Position numbers and translations under genes: made by a program
The notes under the pieces: generated by a model
The model's input: only the letters and a program-made list of their open reading frames with translations
Database searches by the model: none
What the model was told of the DNA's origin: nothing
Assembly: GCF_001431725.1 (NCBI RefSeq)
Contig: NZ_CP013106.1
Location: 3,224,001 to 3,288,000, forward strand
Length of the DNA stretch: 64,000 nt
Source: Halomonas huangheensis
GTDB taxonomy: Bacteria > Pseudomonadota > Gammaproteobacteria > Pseudomonadales > Halomonadaceae
Direction of reading: 5' to 3'
Shown here: in pieces, positions 38,379-48,500 of the stretch
Layout: each line of letters opens with the position of its first letter
How positions within the stretch are numbered: position 1 is the stretch's first letter

Positions 38379-41012
38379 CTACGCCAGCGCCTTGCTGATC
38401 ACCTCATACAGGTTCGGCGACAGATCTTCCCCGGCAATCCGTTCCAGCTCGGCCTTCATCAACTCCTGGCGCTGTTCGTCGAAACGCTTCCAACGTGTCA
38501 GAGGTGTGATGATTCGTGCGGCAATTTCGGGGTTGAGACGGTTGAGCTTGATGACCACATCGGCCAGCAGACGGTAACCTTCGCCATCGAGACGATGGAA
38601 GTTGATACGGTTCTGGTTGGCGAAGGCGCCGATCAGTGCACGCACCTTATTGGGATTCTTGAGCGAGAACGCGGGATGCTCCATCAGGTAGCGCACCCGA
38701 TCCAGTGCGTCCGGTTGTGGACGAGTCACCTGCAAGCTGAACCACTGATCCATCACCAGCGGATCCTGCGCCCATTTCTGGCCGAAAGCCTTGAGTGCCG
38801 GATCGGCGATCTCGGAACATGAGCTATGTACCAATAACGTCAGCGCATGACGCACGTCGGTCATATTGTGGTCGGTGCCGAACTGGGCCTTCGCAGCCTC
38901 AACGCCCTCTTCGTCCTCGATACTCATTAGATAGGACAGCGCCACATTCTTCAGTGCTCGCTGGCCAATCTGCTCAGGCGTAGGCTCATAAGCAGCATCA
39001 CTCTGGTTGGTGCGATATACGGCAAGGAGCTCATCACGCAGTTCATGAGCCAGTGACTGACGCACGAACTCACGGGCGGCATGGATGGCATCAACATCTA
39101 CCAACGGCTGTTGTTCAGCGATGTAGGCCTCGCTGGGCAGCGTCAACATTTCGGCAAGCACTGCCTTGTCGTCACTGTTCTCTTCCAACAGGATACGGAA
39201 CGCATCGACCACACGGCTATCCATGACCTTCTCAACGCCATTGCGATGCGCCGCAATCAAATCATCCAACGCCAGAAGGGTCAGGCGCTGACCTGCGTCC
39301 CAACGGTTGAAACCATCGCTATCATTGGCCAACAGAAACGCCAGGTCCTCGCGAGAGTAAGGGAAGGCCAGTTTGACCGGCGCGGAAAAACCACGCAGCA
39401 GTGAGGGTACCGGAGCCTCCTCAACATCAGTGAACAGAAACTCCTGTTCTTCCTCACGCAGATGGATCACGGCATCTGTGCCCAGCGATTCACCGTCAAG
39501 GGTCAGCGTGAGATCACTGCCACTCTTGGTGCCCACCAGGCCCAGGCGCACAGGGATATGCAATGCCTGTTTCTCGGACTGCCCGGGAGTGGCTGGAGTG
39601 CGTTGACGCAGCAACAAGCGGTATTGCCCCCTGGCATAGTCATACTCGCCAAACGCATCGATTTCCGGGGTGCCAGCCTGGCTGTACCAACGCATGAACT
39701 GGGTGAGATCCAGACCCGAGACCTCAGCCATGCAGGAAACGAAGTCCTCAATGGTGACGGCCTGGCCGTCGAATCGCGAGAAGTACAGGTCGGAGCCTTC
39801 GCGGAACTTCTCTTCCCCTACCAGGTTACACAGCATCCGTACTATCTCAGCACCCTTCTCGTAAATGGTCAGGGTGTAGAAATTACCGATCTCGATGTAC
39901 TGATCGGGGCGCACTGGGTGAGCCGTCGGCCCGGCATCCTCGGCGAACTGCGCAGTACGGAAGAAGGACACTTCTTCGATACGCTTGACTGGCGCAGAAT
40001 TGACGTCAGCGGAGAAGGATTGGTCACGGAATACCGTAAAGCCTTCCTTGAGCGACAGCTGGAACCAATCGCGACAGGTGACACGGTTACCGGACCAGTT
40101 GTGGAAGTACTCATGCGCCACAATGCCTTCAACGCGCTGGAAGGTGGCATCGGTGGCCGTCCGGGAGTGCGTCAACACTGCCGCGGAGTTGAAGATATTG
40201 AGCCCCTTGTTCTCCATGGCACCCATGTTGAAGTCATTGACCGCGACGATCATGAACAGGTCGAGATCATACTCACGGCCATAGGCTTGCTCATCCCAGC
40301 GCATGGCCCGCTTGAGTGACTCCATGGCATGCTCGGTCTTGCCGAGATTCTCTTCCTCAACCCAGATCTGCAGGGTGACCTCACGCCCACTCATGGTCGT
40401 GAAGTGATCTTCAACCTTCTTCAGATCACCCGCCACCAACGCAAACAGATAACAAGGTTTGGGGTGGGGGTCTTCCCAGGTCGCGAAGTGGCGGCCATTG
40501 GGCAACTCTCCGCGCTCCGTCGGGTTACCATTCGACAACAGTATCGGCTCACTTTGAGTATCACCGATCACCGTGGTGGTAAAGGTGGCCATTACATCCG
40601 GCCGATCCGGATAGAAAGTGATGCGTCGGAAGCCTTCGGCCTCGCACTGGGTGCAGTACATACCGCCAGACTGATAAAGCCCTTCCAGCGCAGTGTTTTC
40701 GCTGGGAGCAATCTCGACTTCGGTGTCGAGGATAAACCGCTCCGGCACCTGATGTACCTTGAGTCCTGCGTTACTCTGTTGGTATTCATCTTCCTCGAGC
40801 GGCTGGCCATCGAGGGCAATACTCTTGAGCACCAGCGACTCGCCATCGAGCCACAACGGCTCTCCGGCCTCGCGCTCTGGATGACGTTCGAGATGCAAGC
40901 GTGCCTTGACACGAGTAGCACCAGGGGCGAGGTCGAAGGTCAGTTCAGTACGGGTTACGCGATGGGCCGGAGGACGGTAGTCACTCAAGTGAATCGGCTG
41001 GGGTTCGGACAT
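38379..41012 (-). CDS. pepN: Aminopeptidase N (M1 family)
   Basis: This 877-residue zinc aminopeptidase has the exopeptidase motif GAMENKG (about residue 263) and the zinc site HEYFHNW (about 300) with the downstream glutamate in LSLKEGFTVFRDQ. N-terminal beta domain, catalytic domain and the long C-terminal helical domain fit the bacterial PepN type (E. coli 870). It removes N-terminal residues from peptides in the cytosol. The start MSEPQPIHLSDY matches the usual beginning of PepN. The gene stands alone. Confidence 0.97.
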   Translation of the reverse strand: MSEPQPIHLSDYRPPAHRVTRTELTFDLAPGATRVKARLHLERHPEREAGEPLWLDGESLVLKSIALDGQPLEEDEYQQSNAGLKVHQVPERFILDTEVEIAPSENTALEGLYQSGGMYCTQCEAEGFRRITFYPDRPDVMATFTTTVIGDTQSEPILLSNGNPTERGELPNGRHFATWEDPHPKPCYLFALVAGDLKKVEDHFTTMSGREVTLQIWVEEENLGKTEHAMESLKRAMRWDEQAYGREYDLDLFMIVAVNDFNMGAMENKGLNIFNSAAVLTHSRTATDATFQRVEGIVAHEYFHNWSGNRVTCRDWFQLSLKEGFTVFRDQSFSADVNSAPVKRIEEVSFFRTAQFAEDAGPTAHPVRPDQYIEIGNFYTLTIYEKGAEIVRMLCNLVGEEKFREGSDLYFSRFDGQAVTIEDFVSCMAEVSGLDLTQFMRWYSQAGTPEIDAFGEYDYARGQYRLLLRQRTPATPGQSEKQALHIPVRLGLVGTKSGSDLTLTLDGESLGTDAVIHLREEEQEFLFTDVEEAPVPSLLRGFSAPVKLAFPYSREDLAFLLANDSDGFNRWDAGQRLTLLALDDLIAAHRNGVEKVMDSRVVDAFRILLEENSDDKAVLAEMLTLPSEAYIAEQQPLVDVDAIHAAREFVRQSLAHELRDELLAVYRTNQSDAAYEPTPEQIGQRALKNVALSYLMSIEDEEGVEAAKAQFGTDHNMTDVRHALTLLVHSSCSEIADPALKAFGQKWAQDPLVMDQWFSLQVTRPQPDALDRVRYLMEHPAFSLKNPNKVRALIGAFANQNRINFHRLDGEGYRLLADVVIKLNRLNPEIAARIITPLTRWKRFDEQRQELMKAELERIAGEDLSPNLYEVISKALA

Positions 41013-41211
41013 CAGTGATGCTCCAGTTCAGAAGGGTCTCGAGCATTGTACGGTGCCAGCCCCCTGATGCTCAAAGAAGTGTGCTCAAGGAGGACTGTCC
41101 TGGAACGCAATCTTTTCAAAACAGACTATCGAGTTGATGCACGCACAACGGGAAGCGGCGGCAACAGAAGCCGCCATGCGGGGAAACAAGGCTCGATGGA
41201 TCGAGAAGAAC

Positions 41212-41628
41212 TCAGGAAGACGAAGAGACCGGTTCGGGACGCGTCAGAATCCAGATGGCCAGCACCACAAGACCAATGATCAGCGCCACCTTCAACCACA
41301 TCAGCGACACAGTAAAAGCCAGAATCGTAATGGAGATGCCCAGCATCACCATCGCCAGCCACTTGGCATGCCGTGGAATCGCACCAGCTTCTTCCCAGGC
41401 AACCACCGTGGGGCCAAAGCGCGGGTGTGAGCGGATCCAGTTGGCGAATCGTGGTGATCCCTTCGACGCGGCCCATACCGCCACCAGCATAAAACACGTG
41501 CTGGGCAACAGCGGCAGGAAGGCACCCAACACCCCAAGGCCGAAACTCAGCCAGGCCAGAGTGAGATACAGGGCACGTCTGGCAGGTCCAATCACAGCAC
41601 CGCTCCTGTTGACTTCATCAATCGACAT
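41212..41628 (-). CDS. YbaN-like DUF454 inner-membrane protein
   Basis: This 138-residue protein has four hydrophobic segments and the DUF454 pattern: LGVLGAFLPLLPSTCFMLVAVWA, KGSPRFANWIRSHPRFGP and IPRHAKWLAMVML. The family is widespread and of unknown function. It is transcribed away from the nearby composite repeat. Confidence 0.85.
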   Translation of the reverse strand: MSIDEVNRSGAVIGPARRALYLTLAWLSFGLGVLGAFLPLLPSTCFMLVAVWAASKGSPRFANWIRSHPRFGPTVVAWEEAGAIPRHAKWLAMVMLGISITILAFTVSLMWLKVALIIGLVVLAIWILTRPEPVSSSS

Positions 41629-41695
41629 AAGCTGATTGAAGCTGATTTACGCAACAAAGGCCAATGGTCCAAAGCTATCAAGGTGTTAGGAGAGC

Positions 41696-41830
41696 CGTAA
41701 GCCGTAAGCCGAGGAGTCCCGGGCTTCGAGCCGGAAGTTGTCCAGCGCTAACCGATGGAATCAGGGGTCGGGGTTACTTCCCTCTTCCCTCTTCCCTCTT
41801 CCCTCTTCCCTCTTATAACTTACAGCTTAC
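41696..41830. repeat. Second copy of the composite spacer repeat: (GCCGTAA)2 - core - (CTTCCCT)5 - TAACTTACAGCTTA
   Basis: The core differs by only a handful of bases from the copy at 38187-38254 (for example CTAACCGATGG for CTATCCGATGG). Here there are about two GCCGTAA units and five CTTCCCT units (41777-41811), against eleven and eight in the other copy. Confidence 0.93.
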
Positions 41831-41844
41831 CGCTCTTAGCTCCC

Positions 41845-42330
41845 TCAATCCCTGAAATTATCGAACTGCAGTGCCAGCTCCGGTCCCTGCTCACCGCGCA
41901 GCAAAGCCATGACACTCTGTAGGTCGTCGCGCTTCTTGCCAGTGACTCGGACCTTGTCTCCTTGAATCTGCGCCTGGACCTTGAGCTTGGTGTCCTTGAT
42001 CAGCTTGACGATGTCCTTGGCTTCCTTCTGCTCCAGCCCCTGCTTGAGCTTGACGTTCTGGCGCGCTTTGACGCCGGACAGTTCCGGGTCCTGAATATCC
42101 ATGGTGCGCGGATCGATGCTACGAGCGATCAGCTTGTTGCGCAGGACATCCAGCATCTGCTGGAGCTGAAAGTCGACTTCAGCAGTCAGCGCCACAACCT
42201 CATCATTGAGTTCGAAGCTGGCATCGACGCCACGGAAGTCGAAACGTCCCTGCACTTCACGATTGGCCTGGTCCACCGCATTCTGGGCTTCATGGCGATC
42301 AAATTCAGAGACGATGTCAAAGGAAGGCAT
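41845..42330 (-). CDS. yajQ: YajQ-family nucleotide-binding protein
   Basis: This 161-residue product begins [21 protein letters not shown] and contains [14 protein letters not shown] and DNFRD at the end, the YajQ signature. AGGAG lies eight bases before the ATG at 42330. YajQ proteins bind nucleotides; in Xanthomonas and Pseudomonas a member binds cyclic di-GMP and acts on gene expression. Whether this one does cannot be seen. It stands alone between a repeat and the acetyltransferase gene. Confidence 0.93.
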   Translation of the reverse strand: MPSFDIVSEFDRHEAQNAVDQANREVQGRFDFRGVDASFELNDEVVALTAEVDFQLQQMLDVLRNKLIARSIDPRTMDIQDPELSGVKARQNVKLKQGLEQKEAKDIVKLIKDTKLKVQAQIQGDKVRVTGKKRDDLQSVMALLRGEQGPELALQFDNFRD

Positions 42331-42437
42331 GCACAAGACTCCTGCTGCGCGAGAGAAAACCGTTATTCTATCAGCATGCCGGTAATGTCACTATTTGATC
42401 GGACACACGGATGGTCAGACACAGGGAACATACGGCA

Positions 42438-42905
42438 CTAGCCAGCGAGCTGAACGTCACTCAATGATTTGCGCATTCGCCAGGCCGCGCAACCATCCTC
42501 ATAGTAGTCATCGATCCAACTGAGCAGCCGAAACCCGGAGCGCCGGTAAAGCGCCATTGCCGTGCGATTGTCGGCACGCACCTCGAGCGTCAGTTGCGTA
42601 CAGCCGAGGTCAGGGCACAAGGCTTCCAGAGCATCGAGCAACTGACGACCATAGCCCAACCCGCGAGCCTCGGGGGCGATCCCCAGCGAATAAAGACGCG
42701 CGTTGCTGCTGTTACGACGTAACAGCAGAGTGCCGTACCCCAGGACCTGTCCATCAGCCTCCACCACCAGAGTTTGCGCGTTGGCGCGATGGATAAGGTG
42801 CCAGAGCTGACGGCGGGAAAACCGGTCGCCATTGAAGGCTTGCTCTTCCAGCTCAACCAGAGCATTGAGGTCACTCCCCTGAACGGGGCGAATCAAGGCG
42901 GACAT
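42438..42905 (-). CDS. GNAT-family N-acetyltransferase (RimI-like)
   Basis: This 155-residue protein has the GNAT fold with the acetyl-CoA loop RGLGYGRQLL (motif A), NSSNARLYSLGI before it and the C-terminal RADNRTAMALYRRSGF. In many proteobacteria a GNAT domain of this type is fused to a peptidase-C39-like domain and encoded next to a RimK-like ATP-grasp gene. Here only the acetyltransferase part is present, and the ATP-grasp gene lies divergently at 43188. Its substrate is unknown; peptide or amino-acid modification is likely from context. Confidence 0.8.
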   Translation of the reverse strand: MSALIRPVQGSDLNALVELEEQAFNGDRFSRRQLWHLIHRANAQTLVVEADGQVLGYGTLLLRRNSSNARLYSLGIAPEARGLGYGRQLLDALEALCPDLGCTQLTLEVRADNRTAMALYRRSGFRLLSWIDDYYEDGCAAWRMRKSLSDVQLAG

Positions 42906-43187
42906 GAATGAAAGATTCCTGACGCGATAATCCTGCTGAGAGATAATCCTGAGAGATAGTCCTGAAACACGGCTGATGAGATGGCGATATCATGCACTGA
43001 TCATCAGCCAGCTCGAGACGCCTGTCTCAGCGGTATTCTGCCGCTTGTCCCGGACTACTGTCAGCGTCTCTGAACGTGAAATCATTTCACGATGGTAACC
43101 GCTTGTGCTGATATCGACTCAGGCGCATTCTCTGCGCAACCTGGTCGCGATCGGTCGTCGCCCGGGGCTGCCCGAGGATTCTCCCTG

Positions 43188-44711
43188 ATGTGCTCGCTAC
43201 GAATTGTCGTTGATCGTCACGATGACTGGCGTCCCTACTACCCCACTGATGACCTGATCGATTCCGATGGCTACCTGTCATTGATCGAAGCCACGGGCCA
43301 TCACCAGGTCATCAACCTGTGCTCTGATCTCGACTATCTGGGCACTGGCTACTATGTCTCACTGCTGGCCCAGGCGCGCGGTGATCGAGTCCTCCCCAGT
43401 GTCGACACGCTCAATACTCTGCGCCGCAAATCGACCACCGATATGCAGTTGGAGGGGCTGACTCCGGTACTGGAGGAGCTTTCGCGCAACGCTGAAGCCC
43501 ATTCACTGGCGGATGAAATCAGCCTCAAGGTGATGTTCGGAGAATGCCGTGAGCCTCACCTGACGCGACTGGCCCGGCGCCTGTTTGAGCGTCTACCCTG
43601 CCCTCTGCTGGATGTTCGTCTGGTTCGCAAGTCCGGAAACTGGCGCCTGAGTCGCATTCGGCCATTGCGCCTCAAGGATCTGCATGGCGAAGAACAGGAT
43701 CTGTTCGCGCGTGCCCTCAACCGTCACTCGCGAAAGGTATGGCGTACGCCTCGTGCCAGGCGCCGCTATCGTTTCGACCTGGCCATGCTCATCAATCCCG
43801 AAGAACGTATGCCGCCCAGCAACAAGGGCGCACTGAAGGCTTTCATACGAGCGGGACGTCGCCAGGGTATTGATGTTTCGCTGATCACCCATCGCGACGC
43901 CGGGCGCCTTGCCGAATTCGATGGTCTATTCATTCGCGAAACCACCTCTCTTGACCATCACACCTGGCGTCTGGCGAGGCGGGCCGAGCATGAGGGCCTG
44001 GTGGTCATTGATGCACCCCAGGACATCCTGCGCTGTACCAACAAGGTCTACCTGCACGAACTGCTGCGAGCTCGCAGCGTGCCAGCCCCCGGAGGACGTC
44101 TGCTGAAGAAGGCTTCGATGTCGCGGTTGCGCGCCGAGGCCGACACCATCGAATATCCGCAGGTGCTGAAGATTCCCGACGGCGCCTTCTCACGCGGTAT
44201 CGTCAAGGTTGCCTCAGCGGCGCAGTTGGTCGAAGAAGCCACTCGCCTGTTCAGCTCGTCCGACCTGCTGTTGTTACAGGAGTGGTTACCCACTGAGTTC
44301 GACTGGCGGATCGGAGTGCTCGATGGCAGACCGTTATTTGCCAGCCGCTACTTCATGGCGCGGGGGCACTGGCAGATCTACGACCATTCCGGAGTCAGAG
44401 TAAAGAGCGGGGGCTTCACCACTCACCCAGTGGACGAGGTGCCTCGGGCAGTGATGCGCACCGCCTTGAAAGCCACACGCCTGATCGGCAATGGTTTATA
44501 TGGGGTCGATCTCAAGCAGATCGGCAACCGCGTGTTGGTCATCGAGGTCAATGACAACCCCAACATCGACGCCGGAATCGAAGATGTCGTGCTCGGCAAC
44601 CAGCTTTACGACCGGGTCATGCAGGTGTTCCTGGCGCGCATGGAGGCACGACGTCGTGCCCACGCTCGTGAGCTACCGGACCGACAGGAGAGTGGCTCAC
44701 TATCGACATAG
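43188..44711 (+). CDS. RimK-like ATP-grasp ligase
   Basis: This 507-residue protein has a unique N-terminal half (SLRIVVDRHDDWRPYYP, LGTGYYVSLLAQARGD) and a C-terminal ATP-grasp ligase domain (about 280-500) with KIPDGAFSRGIVKV, LLLQEWLPTEFDWRIGVL and the metal site VIEVNDNPNID. Such RimK-family proteins form amide bonds, often adding amino acids to a peptide or small molecule, in the cytosol. GAGGA nine bases before the ATG at 43188 supports this start over one at 43092. Its probable partner is the divergent GNAT gene. The product is unknown. Confidence 0.82.
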   Translation: MCSLRIVVDRHDDWRPYYPTDDLIDSDGYLSLIEATGHHQVINLCSDLDYLGTGYYVSLLAQARGDRVLPSVDTLNTLRRKSTTDMQLEGLTPVLEELSRNAEAHSLADEISLKVMFGECREPHLTRLARRLFERLPCPLLDVRLVRKSGNWRLSRIRPLRLKDLHGEEQDLFARALNRHSRKVWRTPRARRRYRFDLAMLINPEERMPPSNKGALKAFIRAGRRQGIDVSLITHRDAGRLAEFDGLFIRETTSLDHHTWRLARRAEHEGLVVIDAPQDILRCTNKVYLHELLRARSVPAPGGRLLKKASMSRLRAEADTIEYPQVLKIPDGAFSRGIVKVASAAQLVEEATRLFSSSDLLLLQEWLPTEFDWRIGVLDGRPLFASRYFMARGHWQIYDHSGVRVKSGGFTTHPVDEVPRAVMRTALKATRLIGNGLYGVDLKQIGNRVLVIEVNDNPNIDAGIEDVVLGNQLYDRVMQVFLARMEARRRAHARELPDRQESGSLST

Positions 44712-44805
44712 GTCTGGTTTAGCCGGACCCAGGCAGATTGACTGACTTGAGCGGGCTGACGTGGCCGGTCTGCTGAGCTACGCTGCCAGGCTCTCCACGT
44801 CTTCA

Positions 44806-44894
44806 TTTCAGCATTCACGGTTTCAGCATTCAAAACGTCAATGACCATAGCGTCAACAACCATGGCGTCAACAACCATAGCATCAACAACAGTC
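44806..44894. repeat. 15-bp tandem repeats upstream of cobO
   Basis: Two 15-mers starting TTTCAGCATTCA (44806, 44821) are followed by four of the form GCGTCAACAACCATA (from 44835, 44850, 44865 and 44880; the first and last are degenerate). They end directly at the cobO ribosome site. They are not in frame with cobO. Confidence 0.88.
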
Positions 44895-44904
44895 AGGAGC
44901 CCGC

Positions 44905-45531
44905 ATGACGGATCGCGACTCGCACAGCAGCTCTCCAGATCGAAACACTCGACACAAGTCTGCGATGCAGAAGCTGAAGTCTCATGTCGATGCCAAGGTG
45001 GCAGCCGCCGATGAAGAACGCGGTCTGCTGTTGGTATTCACCGGCAACGGCAAAGGCAAGACCACCGCCGCCTGGGGCACCGTCACTCGGGCGCTGGGTT
45101 ACGGCTATCGAGTCGCTGTGGTGCAGTTCATCAAGGGCCTGTGGGAATGCGGTGAACGCGAACGGCTGGTCGCCGACGACAACCTCGAAGTGGCGATCAT
45201 GGCAACCGGCTTCACATGGGATACCCAGAATCGAGAAAGCGACACCGCCGCCTGCCATGAAGTCTGGGAACAGGCCGCACGCATGTTGGCCGACCCGGAC
45301 GTCTACCTGGTGGTGCTTGATGAGATCACCTACATGCTCAAGTTCGGCTATCTGGACTTCGATACCGTACGCACTGCACTGGAGAACCGTCCCGCAGAGC
45401 AGACGGTCATCATCACTGGACGCAATGCTCATCGGGAGCTGGTCGCCATGGCCGATACTGTGACCGAGATGAATGAGGTCAAACACGGCTTCAACAATGG
45501 CCTGAAAGCACGCCGCGGCATCGACTTCTAG
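44905..45531 (+). CDS. cobO: Corrinoid adenosyltransferase (cob(I)yrinic acid a,c-diamide adenosyltransferase)
   Basis: This 208-residue CobA/CobO/BtuR-type enzyme has the P-loop FTGNGKGKTTAAWG (about residues 45-58), then VVQFIKG, the Walker-B-like LVVLDEITYMLKFGY and VIITGRNAHRELVAMAD. It transfers the adenosyl group of ATP to the cobalt of corrinoids in the cytosol, for cobalamin synthesis or salvage. CAGGAG precedes the ATG. No other cobalamin gene or riboswitch is visible nearby. btuR is an equally used symbol. Confidence 0.95.
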   Translation: MTDRDSHSSSPDRNTRHKSAMQKLKSHVDAKVAAADEERGLLLVFTGNGKGKTTAAWGTVTRALGYGYRVAVVQFIKGLWECGERERLVADDNLEVAIMATGFTWDTQNRESDTAACHEVWEQAARMLADPDVYLVVLDEITYMLKFGYLDFDTVRTALENRPAEQTVIITGRNAHRELVAMADTVTEMNEVKHGFNNGLKARRGIDF

Positions 45532-45547
45532 CACGCCTGGCTCCGCC

Positions 45548-45575
45548 GCCCACGCCGACCGGAATCGGCGTGGGC
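45548..45575. terminator. Hairpin between convergent cobO and the adhesin gene
   Basis: Arms gcccacgccga and tcggcgtgggc are perfect around a 6-base loop, 16 bp after cobO and 6 bp after the adhesin stop. There is no clear T-run. Confidence 0.55.
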
Positions 45576-45581
45576 CGTCAG

Positions 45582-48500
45582 CTACTCGATGTCGAGCTGG
45601 CCCTGATCGATCAGTTGCTGAACGAAATTGACCGAATCCTGACCGCCCATATCGAGCCCTGCGAGGGTGATGATCTGATCAGCATTGCCACCACCGGCAT
45701 TGATGCCCCCATCGCTCTTGATGTGCAGTAGTGTATCGCCGGCCCCCCCCTCCTCGGCATACAGATAATCGGCAATATCCGCAGTATCAGCGACATCCAG
45801 AAGGTCTGCGATATCAAGCTTGTCGGCTTCGGCAGAGACACCGAAGTTGCCCAGGCTGAAACCCTCCACGGTATCGTTGGCCGGTGCCCCGCTCGCGCCC
45901 TGCTCGCCGGCGTTCCACACCACCGTATCAGCACCGAAGCCAAGAAAGATGGTGTCATTGCCCTCTCCGCCGATCAGGGTGTCGTCACCTGCGCCGCCGA
46001 TGAGGATGTCATTACCACTCCCACCCTCCAGACGATTGGTGCCACCGTCGGTGCGTTCATTGTCGATCAGATCCGCCAAATGGTTACGCACATGATCGAT
46101 AATCTGATTGGACTGCGGCGCGGTGCCACCATTGATTCCCCACTTCAGGTACTCGTAGAGCCCTGCATAGCCCAGACCATCATGAGTTCCTGCAGCGAAG
46201 GTCACACCGGTATCGCCATTGACCCAGCCAAGCGAATCGCTGTTGAGCGTATCGGCCACCAGCACATCATCTCCAGCGCCACCCGACAGCGTATCGCCAC
46301 CCAGTGGCAACAACGAACGCGCTGCCTCCTCAAGTGCCGCCTCGAGCTGATTGCCCTCGAGGACGATCTGCGGCTGACCTCTGGGCCCCGTCACATCATT
46401 GATGCCATCACCATTGACATCGATGCTGCCATTAGCGGTCACCACATTGGTGTTGTCGAAGAAACTCAGGATGTCGTTGCGAATGCCCGATCCCATTCCA
46501 ATCGCTGCAACATTGCTGAACTGCACCAGATCGCTGAAGGCATCCAGCGAGTTCTGCACGGTAGTCGCGGTATAGTCGGAGCCATTGCCCCCCAGGGAAC
46601 CGTTATCATTGCGGAAATACGTCGGCTCACCATCAGTCAGCAGGAAAGTCATGTTCTGAAAGCCGTTGGCCTGTGCAGCAAACCAGTCTCTTGCTGAATC
46701 GAAGCCGTCCTCAAAGTTGGTGCCACCCTCCGCCACCATCCCGGTGATGAATGCCTCAACGGCGGCAAGGTCATCCGCGGAAAAGTTCATGAACGTAATG
46801 ACGTCGCCAGTACCAACCTCCGTATCAAAATCCACCAACTGCAGGTTGATCGTTCCATCATGGTTGGCCAGCTGTTGCACCAGATTGCGTAACGCCTCCT
46901 TGGCAAGCGCCATACGCGACTGACCACTGGAGCCAAAGGTATTGCTCATGCTTCCGGATGTATCGACCAGCAGAGAGATGTTGTAGTTGCCTGCCGGCTC
47001 GACGTTTACGCCACCGGCGTCACCGATCAGGACATCATCACCATCCCCACCTGTCCGCGTCTGTTCGGCATTACCACCAACGTAGAGCTCACCGGTAGCT
47101 TCTCGCGTCAAGGTCAGGACACTGGTAATTCCATCGCCATCGCTGTCCGTTGCGACCAGAGCCAGGTCCAGTGCGAGGTCCATTCGCGGTTCGCTGACCA
47201 TAAAGCCATCAGAGCCTTCCAGTGAGGTCTCTCCAGATTGGGGTACGAAATCGACGCTTGCGAAAGGTCTGTCGGCAGTCGTCTCGACCCGCACTTCCCA
47301 GCCATCCTGGAGGCCCTCGACACGAATGCCATCGCCCTCGGGCAAGACTGACACATCCAGCGTCACATCAACCCCATACTGATTGAAGACGCGAACCGAC
47401 TCACTACCCAGCTGCAGGGGGTTGCCGCTACCATCCTCCACCACCGCCGTGATCAGGACAGTACCCAACACTCCTGCGCCGGTAGTACGTACCACCCGAG
47501 CAGCGCTCATGACCGATGAACTGTTGGTCACATCGCCCATCACTTCGACGGTATACCCATTGCCGGCCGCATCGAGACTGACACGGAAGCCATCCTCTGC
47601 ACCGAAGGCGGTCTCCGCATAGAGTGTCCTGCCATCGTCAGCAAGCCGATAGCTCAACGCCTGACCCGCGACGTTCAATCGGTTGCCATCCACATCCATG
47701 GCCGGCAGGCCGCCAAGCGACCCATCAAAGACCAGAGCGCCCAGCCCATCGGCCCCGATGTGGTCGGCCAGATCCAGCATCCCGGTGCCATTGGTGAGCT
47801 CATGCTCCCCAGGACTGAATTGCTGGGGAACATCGTCCTTGACGTCGATATCCAGCGTCGCGGTAGCCGAGTCGCCATCCGAATCGGTGACGATGATGTC
47901 GAAGGATTCGAGCAGAACAGCATCCGTTGCCGAGCCCGGTGCGCCATGTTCGGCATTACCCGTCAGTTCGTAGCTGTATGTGAAAGTATTGCCGTTGCGC
48001 GTCACAGTCAGAATGCCGTAGTCACCCATCACTGTGCCGCCATTGGTAAGGTTTTCACCGTTGATGGTCAGGCTCGCCAGCACATCATTACCGGTGGAGA
48101 TATTCAGCGAACCTGACGTCTTCTCGAGATCCGTGGCTGCCTGACTACCGCCGTCATCAAGCCCGGCTTCATCAACCATGTTTCGATCGCCAACGTCCGG
48201 CGATACATCAATTTCTGGCGTGGAGTCCCCGGCCACATCAAGAATCAGCACGGCGCTGTCGCGATCTCCACCTCCCGTGCCATCAGGACCATGGTCGGAA
48301 TCCTCGATGGTATAGCGAATCCTCACCTCCCCCCCGGCGAAGCCCGGCACAGGAACAAAAGTCACGGTGCCATCATCGGGATTGAAGTAGACCTCGCCTG
48401 GTGCTGGGTCCAGAGGAGAGACGATTTCGGCACCAGTCAGGATCACTTCCCGGTCGGCGCCGAACAGATCATTTTCCAGCACGTTGACCGTGATCTCGTC

